NCBI RefSeq assembly: GCF_010501015.1
Contig: NZ_QVML01000001.1
Coordinates: 399,988 to 463,987 of the forward strand
Direction of reading: 5' to 3'
Length of the DNA stretch: 64,000 nucleotides
Origin: Bacteroides sp. 214
GTDB lineage: Bacteria; Bacteroidota; Bacteroidia; Bacteroidales; Bacteroidaceae
The number at the start of each line of letters is the position of its first letter. Position 1 is the first letter of the stretch. Shown one piece after another: positions 43,676 through 53,112 of this stretch. Below the pieces are notes generated by a model. That model was not told the DNA's origin. It worked only from the letters and a program-made list of their open reading frames with translations, and ran no database searches. The position numbers and the translations under genes were made by a program.

Positions 43676-44515
43676 ATGATGGCTAAAGGAAAATCTTATT
43701 CATACAATTTTGGAATAGCGCTTAGTGGTGGCGGCGCGCGTGGTTTTGCCCACTTAGGGGTTTTGAAAGCGTTGGAAGAACAAAATTTCAAACCAGAAAT
43801 CATATCGGGAACCAGTGTGGGCTCGCTCATTGCCGTGCTTTATGCCGATGGTTATACTGCGGACGAGATAAGAGAGATAGGAAGCAACCTTTCGTTTACC
43901 TCCATTGTTGAGGGCATTATTCCCAGAGGGGGATTCTTCAAAACTTCGCGCATAGAGCATTTGTTGAAGACGTATCTTCATGCCACGAACTTTGAAGACT
44001 TGAAAATTCCGGTTGAGGTGGTAGCCTCAGATATTGAGAGTGGTAAGCTGCGTGTGTTCTCCAAAGGACCGATAGCGCAGGCTGTTATGGCTTCGTGTAC
44101 TGTTCCGGTAATTTTTTCGCCGGTTCGTATTGATGAACACTACTATGTGGATGGTGGCTTACTAATGAATTTTCCTGTTTCTATCATTCGTAAGAAATGC
44201 AAGCGGGTATTGGGTGTAAATATTAGCCCTATTACTTCAATGAAGTATACTGAGTCTATAAAATATGTCATTGAACGTAGCATGAACTACATGGTGGGTG
44301 CAAACTCTACGGCCGAAGCAGAACTTTGTGATTATTTAATTGAATCGGAGGAGTTTTCGAGGTATTCTATTTTTGATTTTAAGCATGCTGCCAAAATCCA
44401 TCATTTAGGGTATGAGCTAACTTGCCAATATCTGGAAAAGCATAAAGAAAAGATGCTAAGAGATTTGTATGGGAAGGAACCCAAAAAGGGTTTGGGGAAA
44501 TGGTTTCGTCGATAA
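43676..44515 (+). CDS. Patatin-like phospholipase
   Basis: 279 residues. Patatin/RssA motifs: oxyanion hole SGGGARGFAHLG (about 15-26), nucleophile Ser in ISGTSVGSLIAVLYADG, and catalytic Asp in YVDGGLLMNFP. No signal peptide; a Lys-rich C-terminus (KEPKKGLGKWFRR). Likely an intracellular or membrane-peripheral acyl hydrolase. Two tandem Met codons start it (43676, 43679). Confidence 0.94.
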   Translation: MMAKGKSYSYNFGIALSGGGARGFAHLGVLKALEEQNFKPEIISGTSVGSLIAVLYADGYTADEIREIGSNLSFTSIVEGIIPRGGFFKTSRIEHLLKTYLHATNFEDLKIPVEVVASDIESGKLRVFSKGPIAQAVMASCTVPVIFSPVRIDEHYYVDGGLLMNFPVSIIRKKCKRVLGVNISPITSMKYTESIKYVIERSMNYMVGANSTAEAELCDYLIESEEFSRYSIFDFKHAAKIHHLGYELTCQYLEKHKEKMLRDLYGKEPKKGLGKWFRR

Positions 44516-44565
44516 AAACCAGGGGCTTCACTTCTGATGAAAAAGAGCCTTGTTCTTAAGAAAAG

Positions 44566-44596
44566 AGAACCCCATTTTCAATGAAAATGGGGTTCG
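44566..44596. terminator. Hairpin between patatin and DUF1460 genes
   Basis: GAACCCCATTTTC / GAAAATGGGGTTC, about 13 bp of stem. A T-rich run follows on the minus strand (TCTCTTTTC), so it probably ends the minus-strand gene and perhaps both. Confidence 0.6.
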
Positions 44597-44642
44597 AAAC
44601 AGCATGTTTTGCGTAAAAACATCCGTTTCTTCACACTTGGGT

Positions 44643-45425
44643 TCAAGGTGTAATTTTCATTCTTAAAACTCTAATGCCGGTAGTAACTTTGTTTTCCTTT
44701 AGTTGCTCCTTCAATGGCATCCTTTCTACCACTACCTGCATTTCGGTTGATGAGGCATGCAACAAATGCAATTTGCCTTGTATGTAAATAGCAATTCCCA
44801 TGTGGCAAACATCCAAACCATTTATGTTTGTTGTAATAGCAATGATGTCTCCGTTCTTAATCCAAGATAAACCATTGGTTGGAATATCATCTTTGGGTAA
44901 CCAATTCACGGTTTTCCCGGTAAGCTCTTTCTCGTAACTTGCCATAACAGCAACATCTGCCGGAGAATTTTTTAACTGTTTGTATTTATCTGCGTGAGTA
45001 GACATGTAAGAAATGGCCAAAGTTATTTTCTTTGGGCTTTTTTGTGCGGTAATGTCCTCAATAAAGCCTTGTTTCACGGCATTGTTAATCCAGTCGGCTA
45101 CGTAGTGCAGGCGAGAGGTGTATCCGTTTATTATACCATTGCGATAGCGGATTTTTTGCAGGTTTTGTGCAAATTCGCTTTCTTGCATATCGTCGCCTTG
45201 GTCTTCGCAGAGCGACATGGCAAGCACATATTCCACAAACGTAGTACAATCTACTTCGTCGCAGTTAACGACCAAATCTTCTTCATCGTTAACCTCGAGG
45301 GTATGAGCCACATAAGGTGTCTCTAAGAAACCTAGCCCGTTTTTCAGCATCTTGTTTGCTTCTTGTGCATAGATAGAAAGCGGCAAACAGACTATTATTA
45401 ATGAAAGTAAACTGAATTTTCTCAT
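44643..45425 (-). CDS. DUF1460 amidase-like secreted protein
   Basis: 260 residues with a signal peptide (LPLSIYAQ, about 21). The NlpC/P60-like fold signature of DUF1460: GFLETPYVAHTLE, then NCDEVDCTTFVEYVLAMSL (catalytic Cys), IRYRNGIINGYTSRLHYVADW, NGDIIAITTNINGLDVCHMGIAI (His), and GKLHLLHASST. Structures of this family point to N-acetylmuramoyl-L-alanine amidase activity on cell-wall fragments. It follows the esterase gene, 24 bp apart. Confidence 0.88.
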   Translation of the reverse strand: MRKFSLLSLIIVCLPLSIYAQEANKMLKNGLGFLETPYVAHTLEVNDEEDLVVNCDEVDCTTFVEYVLAMSLCEDQGDDMQESEFAQNLQKIRYRNGIINGYTSRLHYVADWINNAVKQGFIEDITAQKSPKKITLAISYMSTHADKYKQLKNSPADVAVMASYEKELTGKTVNWLPKDDIPTNGLSWIKNGDIIAITTNINGLDVCHMGIAIYIQGKLHLLHASSTEMQVVVERMPLKEQLKENKVTTGIRVLRMKITP

Positions 45426-45449
45426 CTTTTGAATAATTATTGTTTTAAG

Positions 45450-46307
45450 TTATTGTACTTCTTCTCTTAACCACTTTTCTAATTCTTCCGTCCACTGGCG
45501 TTTGTAAACGAAGCTATCGCGGAATCCCCATCCATGACTACCTATAGGATAGGAGTGTAGTGATGCTGAAACTCCTTTGTTCTTCAATGCCAGAAAGTAT
45601 TGGGTACTGTTTTCGGCTGGCACTGTTTTATCATTGGAAGAAAGCATAATGAATGCTTTGGGCGTATCTTCGGTTACTTGCTTTTCGTTAGAATACTTAT
45701 CTACAAGTTCTTGCGAAGGATTTTTTCCAAGTAGATTATCTCGCGAACCGCCGTGGCAATACTTGAGGTCGAGTGTAATAACAGGATAAAACAAGATTTG
45801 AAAATCAGGACGTGTTTCTTTGCTGCTGTAATGCGTAGCAAGTGTAGAGGCAAGGTGTCCTCCTGCCGAAGCGCCCATAATTCCTATCTTATTAGGGTTT
45901 GTATTGTACTCTTCCGCATGTTGGCGCATGTAGCGGATAGCTTGCTCGGCATCCGAGAGTGGAACTTCGTGATTGCCATTAGGCATTCGATATTTCAAAA
46001 CAACATAAGTGATGTGTTGCGAGAGCATCCACGGAGCCATATCAAATCCTTCGTGATTCATTGCCAAACGTGCATATCCTCCACCCGGACACATTATTAT
46101 AGCGATGCTATTGGGTGTATCGGATTTATAAATAGTAATGCTTGGCTCGGTAATATTGCTAACACGGTTTCCTTCGGCTCGTTTCTCTTCACCCTTTAGT
46201 TCGTTGCTATTGGGTGCTCCATTTGGCCATAAAAGAATCTCTACCGGTTGTTGCGCGCACAAATTGACAGAAGCAAAGAGAGCGCAGAAGATTATAAATT
46301 TTCTCAT
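45450..46307 (-). CDS. Secreted alpha/beta hydrolase (carbohydrate esterase-like)
   Basis: 285 residues with a signal peptide (ending VNLCAQ, about 19). Oxyanion motif CPGGGYARLAMNHEG, nucleophile Ser in GIMGASAGGHLAS, Asp in SSNDKTVP and His in GSHGWGF complete a triad. The start VEILLWPNGAPNSN and overall order match bacterial xylan/pectin deacetylase-type esterases annotated alpha/beta hydrolase, but no polysaccharide gene set is adjacent, so the substrate is open. 10 bp after the OPT gene. Confidence 0.87.
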   Translation of the reverse strand: MRKFIIFCALFASVNLCAQQPVEILLWPNGAPNSNELKGEEKRAEGNRVSNITEPSITIYKSDTPNSIAIIMCPGGGYARLAMNHEGFDMAPWMLSQHITYVVLKYRMPNGNHEVPLSDAEQAIRYMRQHAEEYNTNPNKIGIMGASAGGHLASTLATHYSSKETRPDFQILFYPVITLDLKYCHGGSRDNLLGKNPSQELVDKYSNEKQVTEDTPKAFIMLSSNDKTVPAENSTQYFLALKNKGVSASLHSYPIGSHGWGFRDSFVYKRQWTEELEKWLREEVQ

Positions 46308-46317
46308 GTTGTTGTCT

Positions 46318-48306
46318 TTATTTTGTTTTCATACTTGCCTTAATGAAATAGAGAATAAGCAACGCATAAAGCGCTAATGCCAATACCTCCGACCAGCTAT
46401 TAGCCAACCAACCCTCGTTTACAAAATTGTATCCCGCAAAGCGGATACCTGCACTAACAACACCCATTAAAGCACCACCGGCTATGAATCCGGAAGCTAT
46501 AAGTGTTCCTTTCTCTCCACGTGCTGTGTTGATTTCCGGGTTTTTGCTACGTGTAGTTACATACCAATTGATAGCGCCACCCACAACCAACGGAATATTT
46601 AGTTCCAATGGAATAAACATACCCAACGCAAATGCTAAAGCGGGAACTTTGAAGAATGTAAGTATAATGGCCAATGCTGCACCAATGCCGTAAAGCAACC
46701 AAGGCGCACCCACACCACTCATCAGCGGTTCTATAACCGCAGCCATTGCGTTTGCTTGTGGGGCAGCCAGTTCGCCGCTGGTAAATCCGTACACTTTGTT
46801 GAGGATAATCATTACACCTCCTACGGTTGCAGCAGATACCAATGTGCCAAGGAACTTCCAACCTTCTTGCTTGGCAGGTGTGCTACCGAGCCAATAACCA
46901 ATTTTCAAGTCGGTAATGAAACCACCCGCCATAGAGAGTGCCGTACAAACAACCCCACCCATGATGAGTGCAGCTACCATACCTTCGGGACCTTTCAATC
47001 CGGCAGCAACCATTACTACAGAAGCAAGAATTAGCGTCATTAGCGTCATACCCGAAACAGGGTTTGTACCTACGATTGCAATAGCATTGGCTGCTACGGT
47101 CGTAAATAAAAAAGTGATAACTGCTACGAGTAATATACCAACGATGGTATGAAGTATATTGCCTTGCATCACATCAAAATAGAAGAATAGTGTGATAGCA
47201 ATAATAGTCAGTATGGAACCAATAGCGATAATCTTCATCGGAAGATCGCGTTGTGTGCGAACTACATTTGCAGTACCGCTCGATTTACCTCCTAATTCTT
47301 TAGAGGCCAATCCTACAGCACTCTTTATAATGCCCCACGAACGGATAATACCAATAACACCTGCCATAGCAATGCCACCAATACCAATACTCTTGGCGTA
47401 GTTTGAGAATATTTGTTCGGGAGACATACTGCCTACAGTAGCTGTGATAGACGGATTCCACATATTCAACACCGTGTCACTAAACAGCATAGACATTCCG
47501 GGAATGATAATCCACCAAACAGCCAATGAACCAGCGCATATAATAGCAGCATACTTAAGCCCTACGATATAGCCAAGTCCAAGAACAGCGGCTCCGGTAT
47601 TTACTTTGAATACAAGTTTTGCTTTATCGGCAAGCATTTCGCCGAATGCGCAAACGCGGGTGGTAAATACTTCGTTCCACCAGCCAAAGGTGGCAGTGAT
47701 GAAGTCGTACAAACCACCAACTAAGCCAGCCATTAATAAAGGTAGAGCCTGACTGCCTCCTTTTTCGCCCGAAACAAGTACCTGTGTAGTTGCCGTAGCT
47801 TCGGGGAAAGGATATTTACCGTGCATATCTTGCACGAAATATTTTCTGAATGGTATAAGGAAAAGAATACCTAAAACACCTCCAAGCAATGAACTGATAA
47901 ATACTTGTGGAAAAGTAACTGTAATTTCTTGAGGATAGGTTTCTTGAAGAATATAAAGAGCAGGTAGTGTAAAGATAGCACCTGCCACAATTACCCCCGA
48001 GCTAGCTCCAATAGATTGAATAATAACATTCTCGCCCAATGCGTTTTTGCGTTTTGCTGCCGATGAAACCCCAACGGCAATGATGGCGATAGGAATAGCC
48101 GCTTCAAAAACTTGTCCTACTTTCAACCCCAGGTAAGCAGCAGCAGCCGAAAATAGTACCGCCATGGCTAACCCCCATAATACGGACCATGAATTTACTT
48201 CCGAATATTCTTTGTCGCTACTCATTAGTGGGTTGTACACTTCGCCCGGTTTTAGTTCTCTGAATGCATTTTCGGGTAGTCCCGTGATTTTCTCTTCTTC
48301 TTTCAT
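46318..48306 (-). CDS. OPT-family oligopeptide transporter
   Basis: 662 residues, about 15-16 hydrophobic segments. The opening LTGLPENAFRELKPGEVYNPLM-type polar N-terminus, SVLWGLAMAVLFSAAAAYLG (TM1), KRKNALGENVIIQSIGA, and FRKYFVQDMHGKYPFPEATA fit the OPT group found in Bacteroides and other bacteria. It imports small peptides or metal chelates. First gene of a run with the esterase and DUF1460 amidase, an arrangement consistent with peptide salvage from cell walls (inference). Confidence 0.9.
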   Translation of the reverse strand: MKEEEKITGLPENAFRELKPGEVYNPLMSSDKEYSEVNSWSVLWGLAMAVLFSAAAAYLGLKVGQVFEAAIPIAIIAVGVSSAAKRKNALGENVIIQSIGASSGVIVAGAIFTLPALYILQETYPQEITVTFPQVFISSLLGGVLGILFLIPFRKYFVQDMHGKYPFPEATATTQVLVSGEKGGSQALPLLMAGLVGGLYDFITATFGWWNEVFTTRVCAFGEMLADKAKLVFKVNTGAAVLGLGYIVGLKYAAIICAGSLAVWWIIIPGMSMLFSDTVLNMWNPSITATVGSMSPEQIFSNYAKSIGIGGIAMAGVIGIIRSWGIIKSAVGLASKELGGKSSGTANVVRTQRDLPMKIIAIGSILTIIAITLFFYFDVMQGNILHTIVGILLVAVITFLFTTVAANAIAIVGTNPVSGMTLMTLILASVVMVAAGLKGPEGMVAALIMGGVVCTALSMAGGFITDLKIGYWLGSTPAKQEGWKFLGTLVSAATVGGVMIILNKVYGFTSGELAAPQANAMAAVIEPLMSGVGAPWLLYGIGAALAIILTFFKVPALAFALGMFIPLELNIPLVVGGAINWYVTTRSKNPEINTARGEKGTLIASGFIAGGALMGVVSAGIRFAGYNFVNEGWLANSWSEVLALALYALLILYFIKASMKTK

Positions 48307-48620
48307 GTTGAAGTGATTTTATTTTTCTATATGACTTATAATAGTTAGCACTTTGGGATTTCTCGTTTTCTACGTGTAAAAGTGCTGGACGAAGATACAA
48401 TAAAAAATAATATATACTCTTATTTACCACCAGGAAAACAAGTTTTTACCATTCACCCCTTCATTTTTCAACTCAACAAGTTGATTATCATTACTTTTTG
48501 GGTGATAGATACACTGTTTCTTGCAAAGATTGGTGAAGGAGGGATAGGGTTCACCCTTAATAGCTTGATTGTCAATTGATTCCTCGTTAAAGTGAAGAGT
48601 GAAGGATGGTTGTAAAAGCT

Positions 48621-48690
48621 CAGTGAGAAATGGGTGGTTTTTCAGTGTGTTTTGAGTAAAAAGCACTGAGAAAGCAATCATTTCTCACTG
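48621..48690. repeat. 21-22-bp-pitch CAGTG/CACTG array (copy 2)
   Basis: CAGTG at 48621 and 48643, CACTG at 48664 and 48686; centres 22, 21 and 22 bp apart, the same spacing as copy 1. One unit has flipped orientation compared with copy 1 (CTCACTG there, CTCAGTG here), yet spacing is kept. Confidence 0.85.
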
Positions 48691-48724
48691 AGTAATATTG
48701 TAGGTTTCTTTGAGCTAAAAAAGC

Positions 48725-48841
48725 ATAGGCTGCTGGTGCAAGAGCCATAAGCAATCAAGGCGAATGCTATAAGCAATTAGGCTAAATGCTATAAGCAAAT
48801 AGGGTGAATGCCATAAGCAATCAAGACGAATGCTATAAGCA
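48725..48841. repeat. 22-bp-pitch array, ATAAGC units
   Basis: ATAGGC at 48725, then ATAAGC at 48747, 48769, 48791, 48813 and 48835, six units exactly 22 bp apart. Consensus on the plus strand is GAATGCTATAAGCAATNAGG. One more unit than copy 1, so unit number differs between copies. Confidence 0.92.
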
Positions 48842-48855
48842 AAAAGGCGGGTTTC

Positions 48856-49251
48856 TTATTCGGCGCTTTTAGCTTTCATATCTCCGTCTATATACAATCG
48901 TATCATCTCTGTTTTGGAGTTAGTACGCAATGTAATAGACTTCTTAAAATAGCCCGGATATCTACCGGTTCCGTTATAAGTTACTTTAATAATGCCTGTT
49001 TCGCCGGGAGCAATAGGCTCTTTGGTATATTCGGGTACGGTGCATCCGCAAGATGCAATGGCTTGGTGGATAACCAAAGGAGCGTCGCCTACATTGGTGA
49101 ATTTGAACTCGGCACTAACAATAGGTGTGCTTTCGGAAAATTCGCCGAAGCTATAGGTTGTTTTTTCAAACTTAATCTCAGCTTTAGCTTGGGCGGTAGC
49201 ATACGATGCAAAGCTTACTATAAGCGCGAATATTACTAATAATCTTTTCAT
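48856..49251 (-). CDS. DUF1573 secreted protein
   Basis: 131 residues with a signal peptide (ending YATAQ, about 20). A single Ig-like beta domain with TTYSFGEFSESTPIVSAEFKF-type start, then FTNVGDAPLVIHQAIASCGCTVPEY and the closing TLRTNSKTEMIRLYI: the DUF1573 pattern, including the conserved CGC. Periplasmic; function unknown, widespread in Bacteroidetes. Confidence 0.9.
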   Translation of the reverse strand: MKRLLVIFALIVSFASYATAQAKAEIKFEKTTYSFGEFSESTPIVSAEFKFTNVGDAPLVIHQAIASCGCTVPEYTKEPIAPGETGIIKVTYNGTGRYPGYFKKSITLRTNSKTEMIRLYIDGDMKAKSAE

Positions 49252-49282
49252 GTTTCTTTGTTTTTTAATAGATAACTAAATA

Positions 49283-49290
49283 CAAAAGTA
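49283..49290 (-). promoter_or_regulatory. -7 promoter box for the DUF1573 gene
   Basis: Minus-strand TACTTTTG fits TAnnTTTG, 31 bp before the ATG. Confidence 0.6.
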
Positions 49291-49317
49291 AATATTTCTC
49301 AGTAATTACATGTTTAA

Positions 49318-49917
49318 TTAAAGACAATTTTTGTTTATCTCTTCAATGTAGTTAAGAATTTCCTCTCTACCGAGCTTATTTTCGGCAGAGGAAATGAAGT
49401 AGGGAGGAAGCTCTTCCCACTGTTGGCGGAGCTTCTTGAGATAGGCTTGTACATTATTTCCTAATCTGCCTGATTTTAACTTATCGGCTTTTGTAAAGAC
49501 GATAGCAAATGGTACTCCATTTTCGCCCAGCCATTCCATAAACTCTAAATCTACTTTCTGTGGCTCCAACCGGCTATCTATTAAGAGGAAGAGATTTGTC
49601 ATCTGTTCACGTCGCAAGATGTAGTTGTTAATAACCTTCTGGATTTGCTCCTGTCCGCTATGTCCACGACGTGCATATCCATATCCGGGAAGGTCAACTA
49701 TATACCAGTTTTCGTTTATCAGAAAGTGATTAATAAGCATAGTCTTTCCTGGTGTACTCGATGTCATGGCAAGGCTTTTTCTATTCGTCAGCATATTAAT
49801 CAAACTAGACTTGCCTACATTAGAGCGACCTATGAAAGCATATTCGGGTAACGTCCCCGAAGGGCATTTTGTAACATCGGTATTGCTTATAACAAACTCG
49901 GCGCTTTTAATTTCCAT
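49318..49917 (-). CDS. engB: Ribosome biogenesis GTPase (YihA/YsxC)
   Basis: 199 residues. G1 [14 protein letters not shown]2 around SSTPGKT, G3 DLPGYG, G4 TKADK and G5 SSAE, in the expected single-domain layout of EngB. It acts in assembly of the large ribosomal subunit. Follows the Na+ symporter gene by 5 bp, so probably co-transcribed with it. Confidence 0.96.
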   Translation of the reverse strand: MEIKSAEFVISNTDVTKCPSGTLPEYAFIGRSNVGKSSLINMLTNRKSLAMTSSTPGKTMLINHFLINENWYIVDLPGYGYARRGHSGQEQIQKVINNYILRREQMTNLFLLIDSRLEPQKVDLEFMEWLGENGVPFAIVFTKADKLKSGRLGNNVQAYLKKLRQQWEELPPYFISSAENKLGREEILNYIEEINKNCL

Positions 49918-49922
49918 TCTCT

Positions 49923-51398
49923 TTATTTATTTGGTTGAAACTCTTTTCTCGTTTTAGACATCATCATCATTCCCGCAAAAGTAAGCATTCCATTTAACAT
50001 GAGTATTTCATAGCCAAAACGGTAGCTTGTATAAGTTGTTATCAACAGGTTTATGAAGTAGCAAACAATAGGTGATGCGATAGCGATATACGGTACATAA
50101 GTGTCGTTGGTGTTTCTTCTGGTAAAAAGACCAAAGCAAAACATACCCAAGAGTGGCCCGTAGGTATAGGATGCAATGATATAGATGGCGTCAATTACGC
50201 TTTTGTTATTAACTATTCGAAAAAGGCAAATGAAAAGCACCAATACAATAGCCATTATAAGATGTACTTTTCGACGTTTATCGTGTGCTACTTTTTCACT
50301 GTCCTGGTCTATGTTAAGAATATCAATGCAGAAGCTAGTAGTCATAGAAGTCAACGCTGAATCTGAATTGCTAAATGCCGCGGCGATAATTCCAATACTG
50401 AACAGTACAACTACCGTTTGCCCCAGATATCCACCCGAAACAAGCATTGGAAGAATATCGTCGTTACTATCGGGAAGTGTCAACTGCATACTATTTGCTA
50501 ACACCAACAACAATATACCCAAACAAAGAAATAACAAATTGAGTGGGATAAACGCAAAACCATAACAATACATGTTTTTCTGTGCCTCCTTTAAGTTGCG
50601 GCACGTGAGGTTTTTTTGCATCATATCTTGATCAAGACCGGTCATAACAATCACAATAAATATCCCACTAAAGAATTGCTTGAAGAAATTTTGCCCCGAT
50701 GCCCAATCATCAAATACAAAAATACGGCTATTTTTATTTTGTAGAATCACTTGCGTCATACCCGAGAAATCTAAGTTGAGTATTCGCGCAACTGTCAATA
50801 TAATAAGCAACAAGGCAACAATCAAACAAAGTGTTTGCAATGTGTCTGTCCATACAATTGTTTTAATTCCACTCTTTTGTGTGTATATCCACACAAGTGT
50901 TACTGCTCCTGTGGCAATAACCCAAAAGGGGAGTTGAAAGTCAAGAAAGACATAGTGATGCAGAATGAGACACACCAGATAGAGTTTTGCTGCGGTACCT
51001 AACATGCGGGATAGTAGAAAGAAAAGAGACCCCGTGCGATAGCTACGTTGCCCAAGGCGTGTTCCCAAATAGGTGTAAATGCTGGTTAGATTTAGTTTGT
51101 AGTAGAGTGGTAAAAGTATCTGTGCCACAAAAATATAACCAAAAAAGAAACCTAAAACAGTTTGCATATAGGTCATATCCATGCTACGTACCATGCCCGG
51201 CACAGAAACAAACGTAACTCCCGATATGGAAGCGCCAATCATACCAAAAGCTACCAAGTACCAAGGTGACTTGTTGTTTGCCTTAAAAAAAGTAGCATTG
51301 GAACCTCCTTTTCTTCCGGTAAGGTAAGCGATAAGCAGCAATACCGCGAAATAGACAATGATTGTTAGCAGGATAGTCATGGCGGCAAAGGTACTCAT
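49923..51398 (-). CDS. Sodium:solute symporter (SSS family)
   Basis: 491 residues, about 13 transmembrane segments. SSS-type start [25 protein letters not shown], followed by [25 protein letters not shown] and a Na+ site region [20 protein letters not shown]. The family couples sodium to uptake of sugars, amino acids or other small solutes. Substrate not inferable. Divergent from recR. Confidence 0.92.
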   Translation of the reverse strand: MSTFAAMTILLTIIVYFAVLLLIAYLTGRKGGSNATFFKANNKSPWYLVAFGMIGASISGVTFVSVPGMVRSMDMTYMQTVLGFFFGYIFVAQILLPLYYKLNLTSIYTYLGTRLGQRSYRTGSLFFLLSRMLGTAAKLYLVCLILHHYVFLDFQLPFWVIATGAVTLVWIYTQKSGIKTIVWTDTLQTLCLIVALLLIILTVARILNLDFSGMTQVILQNKNSRIFVFDDWASGQNFFKQFFSGIFIVIVMTGLDQDMMQKNLTCRNLKEAQKNMYCYGFAFIPLNLLFLCLGILLLVLANSMQLTLPDSNDDILPMLVSGGYLGQTVVVLFSIGIIAAAFSNSDSALTSMTTSFCIDILNIDQDSEKVAHDKRRKVHLIMAIVLVLFICLFRIVNNKSVIDAIYIIASYTYGPLLGMFCFGLFTRRNTNDTYVPYIAIASPIVCYFINLLITTYTSYRFGYEILMLNGMLTFAGMMMMSKTRKEFQPNK

Positions 51399-51434
51399 TT
51401 TTAACGATTTTACCCGAATCTCATTATTTTTCTA

Positions 51435-51442
51435 TACATTTG
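51435..51442 (+). promoter_or_regulatory. -7 promoter box for recR
   Basis: TACATTTG fits TAnnTTTG, 22 bp before the ATG at 51465. Confidence 0.6.
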
Positions 51443-51464
51443 CGTCCATATATCAGAACTGTCT

Positions 51465-52082
51465 ATGAACCAACAATACCCTTCGGCTTTGCTCGAGAAA
51501 GCTGTGAATGAATTTGCCAAACTACCTGGCATTGGGAAGAAAACAGCAATGCGCTTAGTGTTGCATTTGTTGCGACAAGATGTAACTGCGTCCGAATTGT
51601 TTGGCAATGCCATCATCACGCTTCGTAAGGAAGTGAAGTACTGTAAGGTATGTCACAATATATCCGATACAGATGTATGCCGGATATGTGGCAATCCACA
51701 ACGAGATGCTTCGGTGGTTTGTGTAGTTGAGAGTATTCGAGATGTAATGGCTATTGAGGCAACACAGCAGTATCGTGGCTTGTACCATGTCTTAGGTGGG
51801 GTTATTTCACCTATGGATGGAATTGGTCCGGGCGATTTGCAGATAGAAAGCTTGATAAACAGAATAGAAACCGAGCAGGTAAAAGAAATTATTCTTGCTT
51901 TGAGTACAACAATGGAAGGAGATACAACCAATTTTTATATATATCGGAAACTGGAGAATAAGGATGTGAAATTGAGCGTCATAGCTCGTGGCGTATCCAT
52001 TGGCGACGAGTTGGAATATACCGATGAAATTACTTTAGGTAGAAGTATTGTAAATCGCACACAGTTTTCGGGTACTATTTAA
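51465..52082 (+). CDS. recR: Recombination mediator RecR
   Basis: 205 residues. HhH motif [18 protein letters not shown] (about 18-35), C4 zinc finger [16 protein letters not shown] (about 63-78), Toprim domain from [15 protein letters not shown] to [16 protein letters not shown], and the C-terminal [21 protein letters not shown]. With RecF/RecO it loads RecA onto gapped DNA. Followed by an unknown membrane gene (15 bp) and a GNAT gene (11 bp), a likely operon. Confidence 0.97.
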   Translation: MNQQYPSALLEKAVNEFAKLPGIGKKTAMRLVLHLLRQDVTASELFGNAIITLRKEVKYCKVCHNISDTDVCRICGNPQRDASVVCVVESIRDVMAIEATQQYRGLYHVLGGVISPMDGIGPGDLQIESLINRIETEQVKEIILALSTTMEGDTTNFYIYRKLENKDVKLSVIARGVSIGDELEYTDEITLGRSIVNRTQFSGTI

Positions 52083-52097
52083 TAAATAAACAAGGAA

Positions 52098-52550
52098 ATG
52101 GAGAGACAAATTAAGCGTATCGCACGGATTTTACGAATTCAGTTTTATATTTTTTGGATGCTTCCTGCACTGCTGGTGCTGCTGTTTGAAGCGAACCTTT
52201 TTGGTATGGGAATGTTCGCCGAAGATGGTCGTATGCAGTATATATTAGAAACTCTGGGTGTACTGCTTGTTATAGCTGAGGTTCCTTTGTCGCTGAAACT
52301 CTTTAACATAATGCTTAAAAAAATGAGTGCTATGGAGAATATATCAGATAGATTAGAAACGTATAAAACATGGAGTGCTGTGCGGCTTGCTATGTTGGAA
52401 ACAGCAGCTGTTTTGAATATCATTATCTACTATCTGACAATGAATAATATTGGTGGTTTTTGTGCAGTGATAGCACTTGCAGCTTCTATTTTCTGCTTTC
52501 CGAGCGATAGCCGTTTGCGCACAGAGCTTCAGCTTAGTATTGAGGAGTAA
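52098..52550 (+). CDS. Small membrane protein of unknown function
   Basis: 150 residues with four hydrophobic stretches (about 16-32, 46-66, 97-115 and 118-132): IFWMLPALLVLLF, LGVLLVIAEVPLSLKLF, LAMLETAAVLNIIIYYL, IGGFCAVIALAASIFCF. The C-terminus FPSDSRLRTELQL is charged. I recognise no family beyond a Bacteroidales hypothetical. It lies between recR and an acetyltransferase and is probably co-transcribed with them. Confidence 0.7.
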   Translation: MERQIKRIARILRIQFYIFWMLPALLVLLFEANLFGMGMFAEDGRMQYILETLGVLLVIAEVPLSLKLFNIMLKKMSAMENISDRLETYKTWSAVRLAMLETAAVLNIIIYYLTMNNIGGFCAVIALAASIFCFPSDSRLRTELQLSIEE

Positions 52551-52561
52551 TTTTACTGTCA

Positions 52562-53089
52562 ATGAGTACCGCTTACTTATCTAACGAACAAATCTTGCTT
52601 CGTGCGGCAGATCCCGAAGATCTGGATGTGATGTATCGCATGGAGAACTCCCCTTTGTTATGGGAGGTAAGTAACAGTGTCTCACCGTATTCTCGTTTTG
52701 TGTTGAAGCAATACCTTGAAAACACAACAAATGATATCTATACCGACAAACAACTCCGATTAATGATTGTACGTCAATCAGACAAAGAGGTGCTTGGAGT
52801 CATCGATTTAACCGACTATGTTCCTTTACATGAACGAGCTGCCATAGGTATTGCATTATTTGATGAGTATCGTAAACAAGGTTTTGCGTCACAAGCGCTT
52901 CAGTTATTGATTGATTATGCGTTCGGGCACCTTGCTATGAAGCAGCTATATGTTCATATTCCTGTGGATAATGAAGCAAGCCTGCAACTGTTCCAGCAGT
53001 TTAGCTTTTGCCAATCCGGCATATTAAAAAAATGGATTCGTTCGGGAGATAGCTATAAGGATGTTGTGATTATGCAGCGCTTTAGATAA
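52562..53089 (+). CDS. GNAT-family N-acetyltransferase
   Basis: 175 residues, RimJ/SpeG-like GNAT: LLRAADPEDLDVMYRMENS at the start, LGVIDLTDYVPLHERAAIGIALFDEYRKQGFASQALQLL (acetyl-CoA binding RKQGFASQA), then VHIPVDNEASLQLFQQFSF and a final FxxxGILKKW. The acceptor could be spermidine or a protein N-terminus. Third gene after recR. Confidence 0.9.
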   Translation: MSTAYLSNEQILLRAADPEDLDVMYRMENSPLLWEVSNSVSPYSRFVLKQYLENTTNDIYTDKQLRLMIVRQSDKEVLGVIDLTDYVPLHERAAIGIALFDEYRKQGFASQALQLLIDYAFGHLAMKQLYVHIPVDNEASLQLFQQFSFCQSGILKKWIRSGDSYKDVVIMQRFR

Positions 53090-53112
53090 AACTTAGATAT
53101 ATCAAGTGTGTG

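Larger units (their letters stand above)
48422..48845 (-). repeat. Dispersed repeat element, copy 2 (inverted relative to copy 1)
   Basis: Reading the minus strand: a 22-bp array, CAGCAGCCTATGCTTT, the CAGTG/CACTG array, then the conserved tail ending CCTGGTGGTAAAT, the same order as at 18113-18535. The 85-codon frame (48681-48424) is intact here too, ending FSWW. About 21 of 258 tail bases differ, with no indels. The array lies against the 3' end of the DUF1573 gene (stop at 48856). In 48307-48421, the gap towards the OPT gene, I see nothing else. Confidence 0.85.

Noticed and set aside
44535..44613. An eighth 22-bp array between patatin and DUF1460 genes
   Set aside because: Some dyads are about 22-24 bp apart (44535, 44557, 44581) but then the spacing fails (32 bp), and one dyad is a terminator-like stem.
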